Below, piece by piece: positions 1 through 9,244 of a stretch of 64,000 bases of DNA. The translations under genes were made by a program, and so were the position numbers. How positions within the stretch are numbered: position 1 is the stretch's first letter; each line of letters opens with the position of its first letter. Under the pieces are notes generated by a model. That model saw only the letters and a program-made list of their open reading frames with translations, was not told the origin of the DNA and made no database searches. Origin of the DNA: Verrucomicrobiota bacterium (lineage in GTDB: Bacteria; Verrucomicrobiota; Verrucomicrobiia; Chthoniobacterales; UBA10450); assembly GCA_019244415.1 (NCBI GenBank), contig JAFASN010000130.1, forward strand, positions 1 to 64,000. The letters are read 5' to 3'.

Positions 1-81
1 TTCTGGATCAATCTGCGTGCCGGTGTGCTACCTCGCCGGAACTGTTGCCCTCGCGGCGCTCTCAGGCGAAAATAGCCGCTC

Positions 82-1101
82 ATGCCTGACCGGCTTTTAA
101 CCGACACCATCGACGCCGAGCTTGTGCCCGGCGCGCGCAACGCCATCCGCGTTTGTCTTCGGGTAAAACCGGAAGAGCGCATCACCATTATCACGGACGA
201 GGAGACTTCCGAGATCGCGGCCGCGTTGCAGGCGGAAATCGAGGAAATCGGGTCAGATTTCCGCGTCTTTTCCCTCGAACATCATACCCGCCGTCCCATG
301 AAGTTCATGCCCGAGCCGATCCTGGAAGATCTCGCCACCTCACAGGTCTCGATTTTCGCCGCCCAATCGAAACCGGGCGAGCTCGCCGCGCGCATGGAGA
401 TGAGCGCGGTGGTTAATCGTCACCGCATCCGCCACGGCCACATGGTGAACATCAGCCGCGAGATCATGCTGGAAGGCATGCGCGCCGATTTCATCGCGGT
501 GGATGCGTTGAGCCAGCGCCTGGTCGAGCGCGCGCGCATGACTCAGCGCGTCCGTTGCCGGACGCCGTACGGCACCGATTTCGAGGCGGAGATTTCGCCC
601 ACACTAAAGTGGCTCAAAACGAGCGGCCTCATCACTCCGGATAAATGGGGCAACCTTCCCGGCGGCGAAATTTTCACCTGCCCTTGGAACACCAACGGAG
701 TCTTCGTCGTGGACGGCGTGGTCGGCGATTACCTTTGCGAGCGCTACGGCGATTTGCAAAGGACGCCGCTCACCATCGAGGTGGAAAATAATCGCATCCG
801 CTCACTCAAGTCCGAGAACAAGGATTTGCGCGACGATTTTCGCGAGTACACCAGCACGGACGAAAACAGCAACCGCGTGGGCGAATTCGCCATCGGCACC
901 AACACCGCATGTACTCACATCATCGGCAATATTCTTCAGGACGAAAAAATTCCCGGTATCCACATCGCATTCGGCCACCCCTACGCTGAGCACACCGGTG
1001 CAAACTGGATTTCCAAGACGCACATCGACTGCGTCGGACGTGATTTCGACATCTGGTTTGATGGCGAGCAAGTGATGAAGAGCGGTAAGTTTCTGATATA
1101 G
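82..1101 (+). CDS. M29 family (AmpS/PepS-like) metallo-aminopeptidase
   Basis: The 339-residue protein has the length and C-terminal signature of M29 aminopeptidases, cytosolic two-metal exopeptidases that release N-terminal residues from peptides. The family's metal site is visible near the C-terminus: GEFAIGTN (Glu268), then Glu288 followed by GIHIAFG (His294), and finally HID (His314, Asp316). The last 20 residues carry the typical IWFDGEQVMKSGKF ending (D-G-x-x-x-x-x-G). No signal peptide or membrane segment is seen. The ATG is the first start after a short upstream gap (1-81) in which I see nothing. The gene lies 8 bp before a small hypothetical gene and may be co-transcribed with it. 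Family assignment is by motif recognition; substrate preference cannot be told. Confidence 0.85.
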   Translation: MPDRLLTDTIDAELVPGARNAIRVCLRVKPEERITIITDEETSEIAAALQAEIEEIGSDFRVFSLEHHTRRPMKFMPEPILEDLATSQVSIFAAQSKPGELAARMEMSAVVNRHRIRHGHMVNISREIMLEGMRADFIAVDALSQRLVERARMTQRVRCRTPYGTDFEAEISPTLKWLKTSGLITPDKWGNLPGGEIFTCPWNTNGVFVVDGVVGDYLCERYGDLQRTPLTIEVENNRIRSLKSENKDLRDDFREYTSTDENSNRVGEFAIGTNTACTHIIGNILQDEKIPGIHIAFGHPYAEHTGANWISKTHIDCVGRDFDIWFDGEQVMKSGKFLI

Positions 1102-1109
1102 TACGGCGC

Positions 1110-1328
1110 ATGATCGCTGATGTGCGGGAAAGGCTTGATAAAATCCCGTTCGAAGCATTCGTGATCCGGCAGTCGGACGGGCGGCAGTATCCTGTGCCGA
1201 CTCGAGACCACGCGCATATTTCGCCGCGGGGAAATCGAATTGTCGTTTTTCTGGATGATGGCCCGGCAATCACCCTCGGTCCGCTTCACGTCAACAGCAT
1301 CGTCGATTTGCGCTCAACCGCCGGTTAG
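1110..1328 (+). CDS. small conserved hypothetical protein, 72 aa
   Basis: This is a short protein of the pattern RxxLxKxPFExFxIRxSDGRxYPVPxRDHxxxSPRGxxIVVF, ending in a beta-strand-like GPLHVNSIVDL. I recognise this shape as a small uncharacterised family common in Planctomycetota and Verrucomicrobiota; no function is known to me. There is no Cys or His cluster, signal peptide or membrane segment. It begins 8 bp after the peptidase stop and ends 7 bp before the next gene, so it appears to be the middle cistron of a three-gene run. Confidence 0.6.
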   Translation: MIADVRERLDKIPFEAFVIRQSDGRQYPVPTRDHAHISPRGNRIVVFLDDGPAITLGPLHVNSIVDLRSTAG

Positions 1329-1335
1329 CGGCGTC

Positions 1336-2532
1336 GTGGATCCGCAACTTCGCGCCGCCTTCAATGCTGATTTCACGCCGGATAAGTACGCCGCGCTCCT
1401 GCGTTGCGTAAACCAGAGCACGCGGTGGCCGGCTGATTTTCGCGTGGCGGAAACGCCGCTCTTCCTCACCCGTGAATTTCGCGATGAAGCAGTTCGCGCC
1501 GCCACTGAAATCATTGCCCAAACGCGCACGCCTGCTTTCGCCGCGCATGCTGCATCTGCCATTCCGGCCGGCTGGGAAGTACCGAACGAATCGGCGCACC
1601 CTGATTTCCTGATCGTTGACCTGGGCATTTGCGATGTCGGGGGACGTTTGTCCCCGCGACTGATCGAGCTGCAAGCGTTTCCCAGCCTGTTCGGTTTTCA
1701 ATTCCTGCTCCTCGGCTGCATGCGCAAGGCTTACCCGGTTATCCCGCCCGACTGGACCTCTGCCTTCGGCGGCTTGCACGACCAGGAATACATCGAGCTG
1801 CTCCGGCGAACGATCGTGGCCGACAGCAATCCCGAAAACGTGGTGCTCCTCGAAATCGACCCGGAGCATCAGAAAACGCGCATTGATTTCGCCTGCACCG
1901 CATCGCTGTTCGGTACGCCGATTGTTTCGCTTGCTACGGTAAAGAAGCGCGGCCGCAGCCTCTTTTACGAGCGCGCCGGGCGCGAAGTACGGATCGAGCG
2001 CATCTACAACCGGGTGATCTTCGACGAACTCGAGCGGCGGGGCGATTTACATCTGCCATTCCGGTTCCAGGACGAACTTGATGTCACCTGGGTGACGCAC
2101 CCGAATTGGTACTATCGGATCAGCAAACATTCGCTTCCGTTTTTGAAGACGGAGCACACCTCGCTCGCGTTCTTTGCGGACGAATTTCCCGCGAGCGAAT
2201 CAATCGCCGATTACGTACTCAAGCCGCTCTACTCGTTTGCCGGTTTGGGCGTGGAAATGGAACCTACGCGTGAAAAGCTGGCCGCGTTGCCCAACCCGCA
2301 CCAATGGATTCTGCAAAGGAAAGTTGAGTACGGCGCGTTTTTACCAGCACCGGACGGTGCACGCTCGAAGGCTGAGCTGCGCATGATGTTTGTCTGGCCG
2401 CAATCTGACAAGAATCCGACGCTGGTGAACAATCTGGTGCGGATGAGCCAGGGCAAAATGATGGGCGTCAATTTTAACAAGGAAAAAACCTGGGTGGGCT
2501 CGAGCATCGCCCTGCACGAACGCGAGACCTAA
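1336..2532 (+). CDS. ATP-grasp-like conserved hypothetical protein
   Basis: The protein is about 398 aa. The GTG at 1336 (VDPQLRAAF) is preferred because it directly follows the stop of the previous gene; a longer reading would overlap that gene. The C-terminal half has ATP-grasp-like features: a nucleotide-binding-type strand with Lys (YVLKPLYSFAGLGVEM), a second strand with WILQRKVEYGAF, and an acidic/basic strand ELRMMFVW, followed by a VNFNKEKTWVG tail. I infer a carboxylate-amine ligase or related ATP-dependent enzyme, perhaps circularly permuted. The N-terminal half (PDFLIVDLGI, LIELQAFPS) is not one I can name. No secretion signal is seen. The substrate is unknown. Confidence 0.55.
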   Translation: MDPQLRAAFNADFTPDKYAALLRCVNQSTRWPADFRVAETPLFLTREFRDEAVRAATEIIAQTRTPAFAAHAASAIPAGWEVPNESAHPDFLIVDLGICDVGGRLSPRLIELQAFPSLFGFQFLLLGCMRKAYPVIPPDWTSAFGGLHDQEYIELLRRTIVADSNPENVVLLEIDPEHQKTRIDFACTASLFGTPIVSLATVKKRGRSLFYERAGREVRIERIYNRVIFDELERRGDLHLPFRFQDELDVTWVTHPNWYYRISKHSLPFLKTEHTSLAFFADEFPASESIADYVLKPLYSFAGLGVEMEPTREKLAALPNPHQWILQRKVEYGAFLPAPDGARSKAELRMMFVWPQSDKNPTLVNNLVRMSQGKMMGVNFNKEKTWVGSSIALHERET

Positions 2533-2540
2533 CGAGTTAT

Positions 2541-2891
2541 ATGCGAGACGAATATTCCTGGATTGAAATGTGCCCCGGCATTCGGCGTCGCACGCATGCT
2601 CACGGCCGGACCATGTACCAACAGATCGCTGAGCTCGACGCCGGAAGTACCATGCCGGCGCATTCGCATCCGCACGAACAGATCGTGCACATTCTTTCCG
2701 GGCGCATGAAACTCATCGTCGATGGGATCGCCCATGAGCTGAAGACCGGCGACTCGTTTTATCTGCCGAGTAACGTCGCGCACGGTGTGGAGACAATCGA
2801 GAGCACGCGCGTACTCGATACCTTCAGCCCGCCGCGCGAGGATTATCTCGCAGCCGACGAGTCATCTCGGGATGCGGATGTTCAGGACTGA
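2541..2891 (+). CDS. cupin-domain protein
   Basis: This is a single-domain cupin of 116 aa. Cupin motif 1 is [18 protein letters not shown] (residues about 41-58), with three His and one Glu as metal ligands; motif 2 is [15 protein letters not shown], with the last metal His. Such small cupins bind Fe, Mn or Zn and act as isomerases, dioxygenases or sensors; the exact role is not inferable. It starts 8 bp after the ATP-grasp-like gene, so it is probably its partner, and it overlaps the convergent kbl 3' end by 10 bp. Confidence 0.8.
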   Translation: MRDEYSWIEMCPGIRRRTHAHGRTMYQQIAELDAGSTMPAHSHPHEQIVHILSGRMKLIVDGIAHELKTGDSFYLPSNVAHGVETIESTRVLDTFSPPREDYLAADESSRDADVQD

Positions 2892-4066
2892 AGCTCGGCG
2901 TTCGTCTCGCTAAAGGCGTTCGCCGCAAAATCCAGGTCCTCCCGCGAATGGGCGGCGCTAACCTGCGTGCGCACGCGCGCGGTGCCGTGCGGCACGACGG
3001 GATAAAAGAAGCCGATGACGTACACGCCTTTCTCCAGCATGCGCGCGGCGAATTTCTGCGACCTGGCGGCGTCGCCAATCATGATCGGCACAATCGGATG
3101 CATGCCGGCCTTGATCGTCAGTCCGCGTTTCGTTAGCTCGGCGCGAAAATGCTTTGTGTTCTCCTCGAGTGTGTCGCGCAGCTCGGTAGAGGCGGTGAGC
3201 AACTCGAGCGCTTTCAACGTCGCCGCCACGATATGCGGCGCCACACTGTTCGAGAAAAGATACGGTCGCGAGCGTTGCCGCAGCAGCTCAACGATGTGCC
3301 TGCGCCCGCTGGTAAAACCGCCGCTCGCGCCGCCAAGCGCTTTGCCGAGCGTGCCCGTGATGATGTCAATCCGGCCCATTACCTCGCGGTACTCATGCGT
3401 GCCACGGCCGCGTTTCCCCAGGAAGCCCGTGGCGTGCGCATCATCAATCATGGTGAGCGCGCCGTACTTATCGGCCAGGGCACAGATCGCGCCGAGATCC
3501 GCGATTGTTCCGTCCATGGAAAAACAGCCATCGGTCGCGATCAGTTTTACGGGCGCATCTTTCGCCTCGCGCAACTTCGCTTCGAGATCGGCCATGTCGT
3601 TGTGCCTGTAGCGGAAGCGCTGCGCCTTACAGAGCCGGATGCCGTCGATGATCGAGGCGTGATTTAATTCATCCGAGATAACGGCGTCCTTCTCGCCGAG
3701 CAGCGTCTCGAATAAGCCGCCGTTCGCGTCGAAGGCGCTCGGGTACAGGATCGTGTCTTCGGTGCCGAGGAACTTCGTCAACGCGTCTTCCAGCTCCTTG
3801 TGAATGTCCTGCGTGCCGCAGATGAAACGGACGCTGGCCATGCCGAAACCATGCGTGTCGAGCGCCTCTTTCGCGGCAGCGATGAGCGCCGGGTGATCAG
3901 CCAAACCAAGATAATTATTCGCGCACATATTCAGCACGCGTTTGCCATCAGCCACCGCGATGTGCGCGTCCTGCGGCGTGGTGATGACGCGCTCCGTTTT
4001 GTACAAACCCTGCGCTTTGATGTCGTCGAGGGTGCGCGTGAGTTGCTGATCGAATTGGGCGAGCAT
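2882..4066 (-). CDS. kbl: glycine C-acetyltransferase (2-amino-3-ketobutyrate CoA ligase)
   Basis: This is a PLP enzyme of the alpha-oxoamine synthase family, 394 aa from the ATG at 4066 (MLAQFDQQL); Kbl is normally about 398 aa, so a longer reading to 4219 is not needed. It converts 2-amino-3-oxobutyrate and CoA to glycine and acetyl-CoA in threonine breakdown. Visible motifs are [10 protein letters not shown], the pyridine-stacking [12 protein letters not shown] region, [10 protein letters not shown] (Asp binding the pyridine N) and [10 protein letters not shown], whose Lys forms the Schiff base. The C-terminus has [16 protein letters not shown], typical of the family. No tdh partner is nearby in the window, so BioF or another alpha-oxoamine synthase is the alternative, but Kbl fits best. 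Confidence 0.9.
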   Translation of the reverse strand: MLAQFDQQLTRTLDDIKAQGLYKTERVITTPQDAHIAVADGKRVLNMCANNYLGLADHPALIAAAKEALDTHGFGMASVRFICGTQDIHKELEDALTKFLGTEDTILYPSAFDANGGLFETLLGEKDAVISDELNHASIIDGIRLCKAQRFRYRHNDMADLEAKLREAKDAPVKLIATDGCFSMDGTIADLGAICALADKYGALTMIDDAHATGFLGKRGRGTHEYREVMGRIDIITGTLGKALGGASGGFTSGRRHIVELLRQRSRPYLFSNSVAPHIVAATLKALELLTASTELRDTLEENTKHFRAELTKRGLTIKAGMHPIVPIMIGDAARSQKFAARMLEKGVYVIGFFYPVVPHGTARVRTQVSAAHSREDLDFAANAFSETNAELQS

Positions 4067-4159
4067 GCGGCAATCTCCGCGTGAACGTGGCGCGATGCAA
4101 AAAGCGCCGGCTGAGTACGGGCGTGGAGAAGCGGTGGAAAAAAGAAGAGGCTTGCGCTT

Positions 4160-4180
4160 GTGAATAACTGGTGAATAACT
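4160..4180. promoter_or_regulatory. tandem direct repeat GTGAATAACT x2 in a divergent promoter region
   Basis: GTGAATAACT occurs at 4160-4169 and again at 4171-4180, an 11-bp period close to one helical turn. It lies in the 129-bp divergent gap between kbl and the 3D-domain lipoprotein gene, 16 bp before the latter's ATG. Tandem boxes one turn apart suggest a side-by-side dimer binding site. The first copy also reads as a DnaA-like 9-mer (TTATTCACA on the other strand). Confidence 0.4.
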
Positions 4181-4195
4181 TCGCTCCATTCCGGG

Positions 4196-4978
4196 ATGAT
4201 CGAACGCGCGCAGTTCCATCTGCTCGTCTCGCTCGCGCTCGCGTGCGTGCTGGCCATTCTTCTCTCTTCGTGCGGCACAACGACGGTTTCACGCTCTTTG
4301 CCGCCGTACGAGCCGCCAATTGCCAGGGCGAATTTGCAGACGGTGCACACCACGGCCTACACCGATACTGAGGCCGATCACCTTGAGTACACCAACCACA
4401 ACGCGCTGGGCGGAGTACTGCACGCGGCAAGCGCGCCGATGCGCCGCGTGGAGGATTCGCCCCGTGCGCTACCGGTGAAAGTGGCGCTCCACGAACGCAG
4501 CGAGTACCGGATGGCATCCTATTCCGCCGGGCCGCAGCCATTCTCACTCGACGGCGACGCTGCGCCGGCGACCCGGCCCACTCACCGCGTCGAGCGCGCG
4601 CGCAAGGTCGTCGTGAAAACGCGTCACGGGCGCAAAGTTGTGGTGAAAAAAGTACAGCCGCTGGTTATTGGCAGCGCCGCGGCAGACTGGTCGCGCTGGC
4701 CAGCGGGCACGACGTTCCGTGTACTTTCCACCGGGCAGATTTACCGCGTGGACGATTACGGCTGGGCGCTGGCCGGCCGTAACACGATCGATCTGTACAT
4801 GGCCACGCGCGGCGACATGGATCGCTGGGGAGCACGCGAGGAGCCGATCGAGATTCTGCGCTGGGGCGACGCCGAGGAAAGTCTGCGCCTGCTTGAGCCG
4901 CACGAAGACTATAGACACATCAAGCGCATGGTGCTCGAGCTGAAAGGGCGCGAGCAGGAAGCAGCGCAATTACACTGA
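4196..4978 (+). CDS. 3D-domain lipoprotein (MltA/Rpf-like fold)
   Basis: This 260-aa protein has a lipoprotein signal (hydrophobic run about residues 8-25 ending in LLSSC, Cys26). The mature part starts with [13 protein letters not shown], then a linker with basic residues ([19 protein letters not shown]), then the 3D domain. The three Asp of that domain are visible in [18 protein letters not shown] and [10 protein letters not shown], followed by W-G-R-type residues. 3D domains occur in the double-psi beta-barrel of lytic transglycosylases such as MltA and in resuscitation factors. I infer an outer-membrane lipoprotein acting on or binding peptidoglycan. The split between the TAYT element and the Asp elements by a basic linker is unusual. 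It overlaps the convergent histidine-kinase gene end by 9 bp. Confidence 0.7.
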   Translation: MIERAQFHLLVSLALACVLAILLSSCGTTTVSRSLPPYEPPIARANLQTVHTTAYTDTEADHLEYTNHNALGGVLHAASAPMRRVEDSPRALPVKVALHERSEYRMASYSAGPQPFSLDGDAAPATRPTHRVERARKVVVKTRHGRKVVVKKVQPLVIGSAAADWSRWPAGTTFRVLSTGQIYRVDDYGWALAGRNTIDLYMATRGDMDRWGAREEPIEILRWGDAEESLRLLEPHEDYRHIKRMVLELKGREQEAAQLH

Positions 4979-6154
4979 CGCGGGCTTTCCGGCTTCGAGC
5001 ATTCGCACGCGCTGGTCGGCGTAGGGCAGGCGAATGGTCAGCGTCAAGCCTTTGCCCTCGGTACTTTCGATCGCGAGTTCACCGCCATGTTCGCGCACAA
5101 TGCGCCGGACAATGAGCAGGCCCAAGCCTGATCCTTCCGCTTTGGTGGTATAGTACGGCTCGAAAACACGGCTGAGCGCATCCGCGGACATGCCGCCGCC
5201 GTTATCTGTGAAACTCACGCGCACGTGTGATTCATCTGCATCAGTGCGAATGCGCAAAATGCCGCGGCTTTTCATCGCCTCAAAACTGTTCTTGATGATG
5301 TTGTAGAACGCCTGCTTCATCTGGTCGCGATCCAGCTGGAGCAGCGGCAGGTCCGGGCGCAGCTCCGTTTCCACCACGATGTCGCGCGAGCCAATTTCCG
5401 GCCCGAAGAATTGCACGGCTTCCTCCACCAGCGCATTGATGTTCTCCGGTTTTAACTGCGGCTTGGACGGACGAATGGCCCGCAGGAACTGGGTCACGAT
5501 GGAATCCAGCCGGCTGATCTCGCCGCGCGCTATGTCGATCGATTCCTGCAACTGCCCTCGCGGGCGGCCCTCCGGTTTGCGCACCTCGCGCTCCATCAGC
5601 TGAAGGTGGATGTTCAATGAGTTCAGCGGGTTCCCGATCTCGTGCGCGACGCCCGCGGCGAGCAGCGTGAGCGCATTGAGCCGCTCGCCTTCCAGCGCCT
5701 TCTCCGCGCTGCGCCGGCTCTCCGTGATGTCGCGCAAAATGATCGCGTATCCGACTTGGCCTGCTGCGCCGTCGCTGTCCGCATCCCGATGCTCGATCAC
5801 CAGCGGCACTATGTAGAAGTTGATGAACCTGTTTGCCGGATAAAAAATCTCGAGGTCACGCGTGACGGGACCGCCGCTGCGCGTCAACGACTGCCAGTCG
5901 AGGCCGCGGACACGTTCGTCCAGGCGCTTGCCGACGGAATCGTGGCCGTCAAGGCCAAACAGCTCGCACGCGCCGTCGTTTAAGTACGTAATCCGGCCGC
6001 TCGAATCGGTGACGATGATTCCCTCCTGGATGGCGTTAAAAACCGTCTCGAGAAAACCTCTCTCCTGCGCCAGACGGAGCAGGTAATTCTGCACATCCTC
6101 CGGCCCGATTTTCCCAAGACGGGAAATGAGTTTTTCGAGGAACCCGGATTTCAC
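4970..6154 (-). CDS. PAS-domain sensor histidine kinase (NtrB-like architecture)
   Basis: This is a soluble kinase of 394 aa with a GTG start. After an N-terminal helix comes a PAS domain (about residues 34-140: FNAIQEGIIVTDSSGRITYLND, IILRDITESR), then a DHp domain with the phospho-acceptor His in LAAGVAHEIGNPLNSL. The catalytic domain follows with N box (NIIKNSFEAM), G1 (DNGGGM) and G2 (GSGLGLLIVRR). There is no transmembrane segment, so the signal is sensed in the cytoplasm through the PAS domain. The H box GVAHEIGNPLNSL resembles NtrB/AtoS-type kinases that pair with NtrC-type regulators, but no response regulator is adjacent. It lies 102 bp downstream of pnp on the same strand. Confidence 0.85.
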   Translation of the reverse strand: MKSGFLEKLISRLGKIGPEDVQNYLLRLAQERGFLETVFNAIQEGIIVTDSSGRITYLNDGACELFGLDGHDSVGKRLDERVRGLDWQSLTRSGGPVTRDLEIFYPANRFINFYIVPLVIEHRDADSDGAAGQVGYAIILRDITESRRSAEKALEGERLNALTLLAAGVAHEIGNPLNSLNIHLQLMEREVRKPEGRPRGQLQESIDIARGEISRLDSIVTQFLRAIRPSKPQLKPENINALVEEAVQFFGPEIGSRDIVVETELRPDLPLLQLDRDQMKQAFYNIIKNSFEAMKSRGILRIRTDADESHVRVSFTDNGGGMSADALSRVFEPYYTTKAEGSGLGLLIVRRIVREHGGELAIESTEGKGLTLTIRLPYADQRVRMLEAGKPASV

Positions 6155-6256
6155 GCTGGCGGCACAAGGTTATCTGTACTATCGCGAGCGGTGAGCGATT
6201 GCGCAGCATAGGCGCGAAATCGCGCATGCTGCCACATCGCCTCATTGTGCCGCACG

Positions 6257-8407
6257 TCAGTGCGTACCTGCTGGCTCGAGTTTCTCCCCGCCGGCCTCAG
6301 CTTCGGCGCGCTCTTTCAGTGCAGCTTTCCGGGAAAGTTTTACGCGTCCCTTGTCGTCAATGCCGATGCATTTGACCCAGACGATATCGCCCATTTTTGC
6401 CACGTCTTCCGTTTTGCGGACGCGGAAATCGGCTAGCTCCGAGATGTGTACCAGGCCGTCCTTGCCCGGAAAAACCTCGACGAACGCGCCAAATTCCTTG
6501 GTCGAAACGACGCGCCCTTGATAGGTCTGGCCAACCTCAATCTCGCGCGTCATCCCGCCGATGATTTCCTTCGCGCGCTTCATCGACTCGCCGTTGGTGG
6601 CGTAAATGTGCACCGACCCGTCGTCCTCGATGTTAATCTCGGCGCCGGTCTCCGCCACGATTCCTTTGATCGTCTTGCCGCCGGGACCGATGAGCGCGCC
6701 AATCTTCTCCGGGTTGATCTTGATTGTCTCGATGCGCGGGGCGTACTTGGAAAGCTCGGCGCGCGGTTTATCGATCGCCTGGTGCATGATCTCGAGAATC
6801 TTCATGCGCGCTTCTTTTGCGCGGTAGATTGCCTGAGCGAGGATTTCGCGGCTGACGCCGGGTAACTTTAAGTCAAGTTGGTAACCGGTCACGCCGTTCG
6901 CCGTGCCGCAAAGTTTAAAGTCCATGTCGCCGAAGTGGTCTTCCGACCCGATGATATCGGTAAGAAGTTCGTACCGCTTCAACTGCGCGCCATCGTACTC
7001 AGTCACAAGACCGATGGAAATCCCCGCGACCACATCCTTCACCGGCACGCCCGCATCCATCAGCGCGAGCATCCCGCCGCAGACGCTGGCCATGGAAGTG
7101 GAGCCGTTCGATTCCATCACTTCGCTGGAAATGCGAATGGCGTAACGGAACTCGTTCTCGCTTGGTACTACCGGCTCGAGCGAGCGCTCCGCGAGCGCGC
7201 CGTGCCCGATTTCTCGCCGGCTCGCGCCGCCGAAGCGGCCGGTTTCGCCGACGGAAAACGGCGGGAAATTGTAGTGCAGCAAAAAGCGTTTCGACTGCTC
7301 TCCACCGCCGTAGGCATCAATCATCTGCGCTTCTTCCATCGGCGCCAATGTGGCCAGGGCAAGGGCCTGCGTTTCGCCTCGCTGGAAAATAGCGGAGCCG
7401 TGCGCACGCGGGAGCACGCCTACTTCGCACGTGATCGGCCGCAAATCCTGGTAACCGCGCCCGTCCATGCGCTGGCGTTTCTCCAGCACGCTGATGCGGA
7501 ACGCCTTCTTCTGTACATAATCAAATGCCTGCGAGATGGCGAACTTGTCCGCCTCCGGGTGCTTCTCGAGCACGGCTTTCTTGACCTCCTCGCGCAACGT
7601 TTCCACCGCTTTCGCGCGAGCCACTTTGCCGGGCGTGTACAGTGCGGCTTCAATGCGAGACCCAGCGACCTGGTACGCGATCTCGAGCAACTCCGGATTC
7701 ACGCTCAACAGCGGCATTTCGCGTTTCGGCTTGCCCACCTGCGCGGCCAGCTCTTTCTGGATGCGGATCATCTCGCGGGCATGCACGTGCGCGAACTCGA
7801 GCGCCTTGATGAATTCCTCCTCCGGCAATTGATTTGCCGCGCCCTCGATCATGATGACGTCGTTTTCTGTGCCAACGTAAATCAGATCAAGGTCGCTCTC
7901 GATCCGCTGCGAGTGCGTCGGGTTTGCCACGAATTCGCCATTCACCCGGCCGACACGCACCGCGCCGATCGGCCCCGCAAACGGAATATCTGAAACGGTC
8001 AACGCAGCCGAAGCGCCATTGATCGCGAGAATATCGGGATCATTTTCACCGTCTGCGCTCAGCAGGATCGAAATCACCTGCGTGTCGTAAAAGTAGCCCG
8101 CCGGAAACAATGGCCGCAGCGGCCGATCCGTCATGCGCGACGTGAGCGTCTCTTTTTCCGTGGGCCGCCCCTCGCGTTTGAAATAGCCGCCCGGAATCTT
8201 GCCGGCTGCCGCCGCTTTCTCCCGGTAATCAACCGTAAGCGGGAAGAAATCCTGCCCTTCCTTGATGGTTGTGGCCGAGACCGCGCTCGCCATCACCATG
8301 GTATCGCCGCACGACACCACGACGGAACCATCCGCCAGCTTGGCGATTTTACCTGTTTCGATACTAATCTCGTGGGCGCCAATTTGCGCCGTGACCTTCT
8401 GTTGCAT
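6257..8407 (-). CDS. pnp: polyribonucleotide nucleotidyltransferase (PNPase)
   Basis: The full-length protein (716 aa) is the phosphorolytic 3'-5' exoribonuclease of the RNA degradosome. The order is: first RNase PH domain, helical linker, second (catalytic) RNase PH domain with [17 protein letters not shown] domain with [15 protein letters not shown], and C-terminal S1 domain with [26 protein letters not shown]. The ATG at 8407 is the family start ([19 protein letters not shown]). It follows rpsO on the same strand, the classic rpsO-pnp order; the 181-bp gap holds a long nested hairpin (see 8435-8521), a candidate autoregulatory leader. The iterated RAGTAC word that is dense elsewhere is sparse here. 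Confidence 0.97.
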   Translation of the reverse strand: MQQKVTAQIGAHEISIETGKIAKLADGSVVVSCGDTMVMASAVSATTIKEGQDFFPLTVDYREKAAAAGKIPGGYFKREGRPTEKETLTSRMTDRPLRPLFPAGYFYDTQVISILLSADGENDPDILAINGASAALTVSDIPFAGPIGAVRVGRVNGEFVANPTHSQRIESDLDLIYVGTENDVIMIEGAANQLPEEEFIKALEFAHVHAREMIRIQKELAAQVGKPKREMPLLSVNPELLEIAYQVAGSRIEAALYTPGKVARAKAVETLREEVKKAVLEKHPEADKFAISQAFDYVQKKAFRISVLEKRQRMDGRGYQDLRPITCEVGVLPRAHGSAIFQRGETQALALATLAPMEEAQMIDAYGGGEQSKRFLLHYNFPPFSVGETGRFGGASRREIGHGALAERSLEPVVPSENEFRYAIRISSEVMESNGSTSMASVCGGMLALMDAGVPVKDVVAGISIGLVTEYDGAQLKRYELLTDIIGSEDHFGDMDFKLCGTANGVTGYQLDLKLPGVSREILAQAIYRAKEARMKILEIMHQAIDKPRAELSKYAPRIETIKINPEKIGALIGPGGKTIKGIVAETGAEINIEDDGSVHIYATNGESMKRAKEIIGGMTREIEVGQTYQGRVVSTKEFGAFVEVFPGKDGLVHISELADFRVRKTEDVAKMGDIVWVKCIGIDDKGRVKLSRKAALKERAEAEAGGEKLEPAGTH

Positions 8408-8434
8408 TGTCCTGTACTCCTGGATGTGCGAATT

Positions 8435-8521
8435 CCAGGCCGGTCACCCTGATTGTAGGTTTCAGCCCCGAAGCGCCGCTTCGAGTCTGAAACCTAAACT
8501 CAAGGTGCCTTTTCGGCCTGG
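8435..8521 (-). promoter_or_regulatory. long nested stem-loop in the pnp leader
   Basis: Three co-axial arm pairs are visible. CCAGGCCG (8435-8442) pairs with CGGCCTGG (8514-8521), and CACC (8445-8448) with GGTG (8504-8507). TAGGTTTCAG (8456-8465) pairs perfectly with CTGAAACCTA (8487-8496), and CGAAGCG (8469-8475) with CGCTTCG (8477-8483) at the tip. In the minus-strand transcript the structure ends 27 nt before the pnp start codon. In Escherichia coli a comparable stem in the rpsO-pnp leader is cut by RNase III and mediates PNPase autoregulation; the same role here is inference. A dispersed palindromic repeat is the alternative. Confidence 0.6.
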
Positions 8522-8562
8522 CCTCGCGTTTATTTTTTGTGGCTCACTTTGAACTCGCGCCC

Positions 8563-8581
8563 CGTCGGCCAGAGGCCGACG
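8563..8581. repeat. REP-like palindrome after rpsO
   Basis: CGTCGGCC-AGA-GGCCGACG is a perfect 8-bp palindrome, 7 bp past the rpsO stop codon. It has no T-run, so it is a weak candidate for an intrinsic terminator. The form with flanking GGCTACA looks like a dispersed intergenic repeat I associate with Verrucomicrobiota and relatives. It may protect the rpsO 3' end or mark an RNA-processing point before pnp. Confidence 0.5.
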
Positions 8582-8588
8582 GCTACAG

Positions 8589-8852
8589 CTAATGGCGCAG
8601 CTTCAGCTTCTCGATCACCTTCTTGTAGCGCTCGTTATTCGAGCGGTCGAGGTAATCAAGTAAACTGCGCCGCTGCGCGACCATCTTCAACAGCCCTCGC
8701 CGTGAAGAATGATCTTTGGCATGCGTCTTGAGGTGTTCGGTTAACTGCGCGATACGCCGCGTCAGAAGCGCTACTTGCACATCCGCGCTGCCGGTATCGT
8801 TTTCGTGTAGTTGGAACTCCGCCAACTCCGCCGTTTGCGTGTTCTCGGCCAT
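8589..8852 (-). CDS. rpsO: 30S ribosomal protein S15
   Basis: The protein has 87 aa, matching the S15 length of about 88. The conserved core [39 protein letters not shown] and [17 protein letters not shown] is complete; these helices bind 16S rRNA helices 20-22 early in small-subunit assembly. The N-terminus ([17 protein letters not shown]) is slightly diverged from the usual KxxIIxEF. It is upstream of pnp as in most bacteria. Confidence 0.97.
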   Translation of the reverse strand: MAENTQTAELAEFQLHENDTGSADVQVALLTRRIAQLTEHLKTHAKDHSSRRGLLKMVAQRRSLLDYLDRSNNERYKKVIEKLKLRH

Positions 8853-8898
8853 CTAAGGCGCGCAGTCTAGCCGAACAATCCGCAACTGCAACTGTGAC

Positions 8899-9159
8899 CT
8901 ACGCCGTGACGAAAAACCTCGTGTAGATAAACAACACAATAATGGCGCCGATCACGGACATGACAAAGCCGGCCGGGTGAAACGCCGATCCTGGCTCCGG
9001 GCGCGAGAATAGTCGCGCGATCAAACCACCAACAATGCCGCCGATGATGCCGAGCAGTGTGGTCATGATGATGCCCATGTGTTGCGCCCCGGGCATGACA
9101 GCGCGCGCGATGAGACCGATCACGAACCCGACGATGATGTGCCAGATGATGTGTAGCAT
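8899..9159 (-). CDS. GlsB/YeaQ/YmgE family stress membrane protein
   Basis: This is a small integral membrane protein of 86 aa with three hydrophobic segments. The family's Gly-rich pattern is visible: GFVIGLIARAVMPGAQHMGII, TTLLGIIGGIVGGLIAR, and a last helix MSVIGAIIVLFIYTRFF. Such proteins are induced by general or envelope stress; the mechanism is unknown. It stands 46 bp upstream of rpsO on the same strand. The ATG at 9159 is the first start and begins the first helix. Confidence 0.85.
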   Translation of the reverse strand: MLHIIWHIIVGFVIGLIARAVMPGAQHMGIIMTTLLGIIGGIVGGLIARLFSRPEPGSAFHPAGFVMSVIGAIIVLFIYTRFFVTA

Positions 9160-9244
9160 AGTTTTTTGCGGTTAGTTCGCGGAGAATACACAGAGCGGTT
9201 TGCCATTGACCATCCTTTTTTCTACCCGTCAGAGCACCCCCTGT

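Noticed and set aside
6878..7993. 371-codon open frame on the plus strand across pnp
   Set aside because: It is antisense to the clearly conserved pnp gene, has no recognisable domain and is rich in residues expected from reverse-frame reading of GC-rich DNA.
8563..8581. Intrinsic terminator after rpsO
   Set aside because: The hairpin is perfect but has no U-run, and pnp downstream is expected to be co-transcribed.
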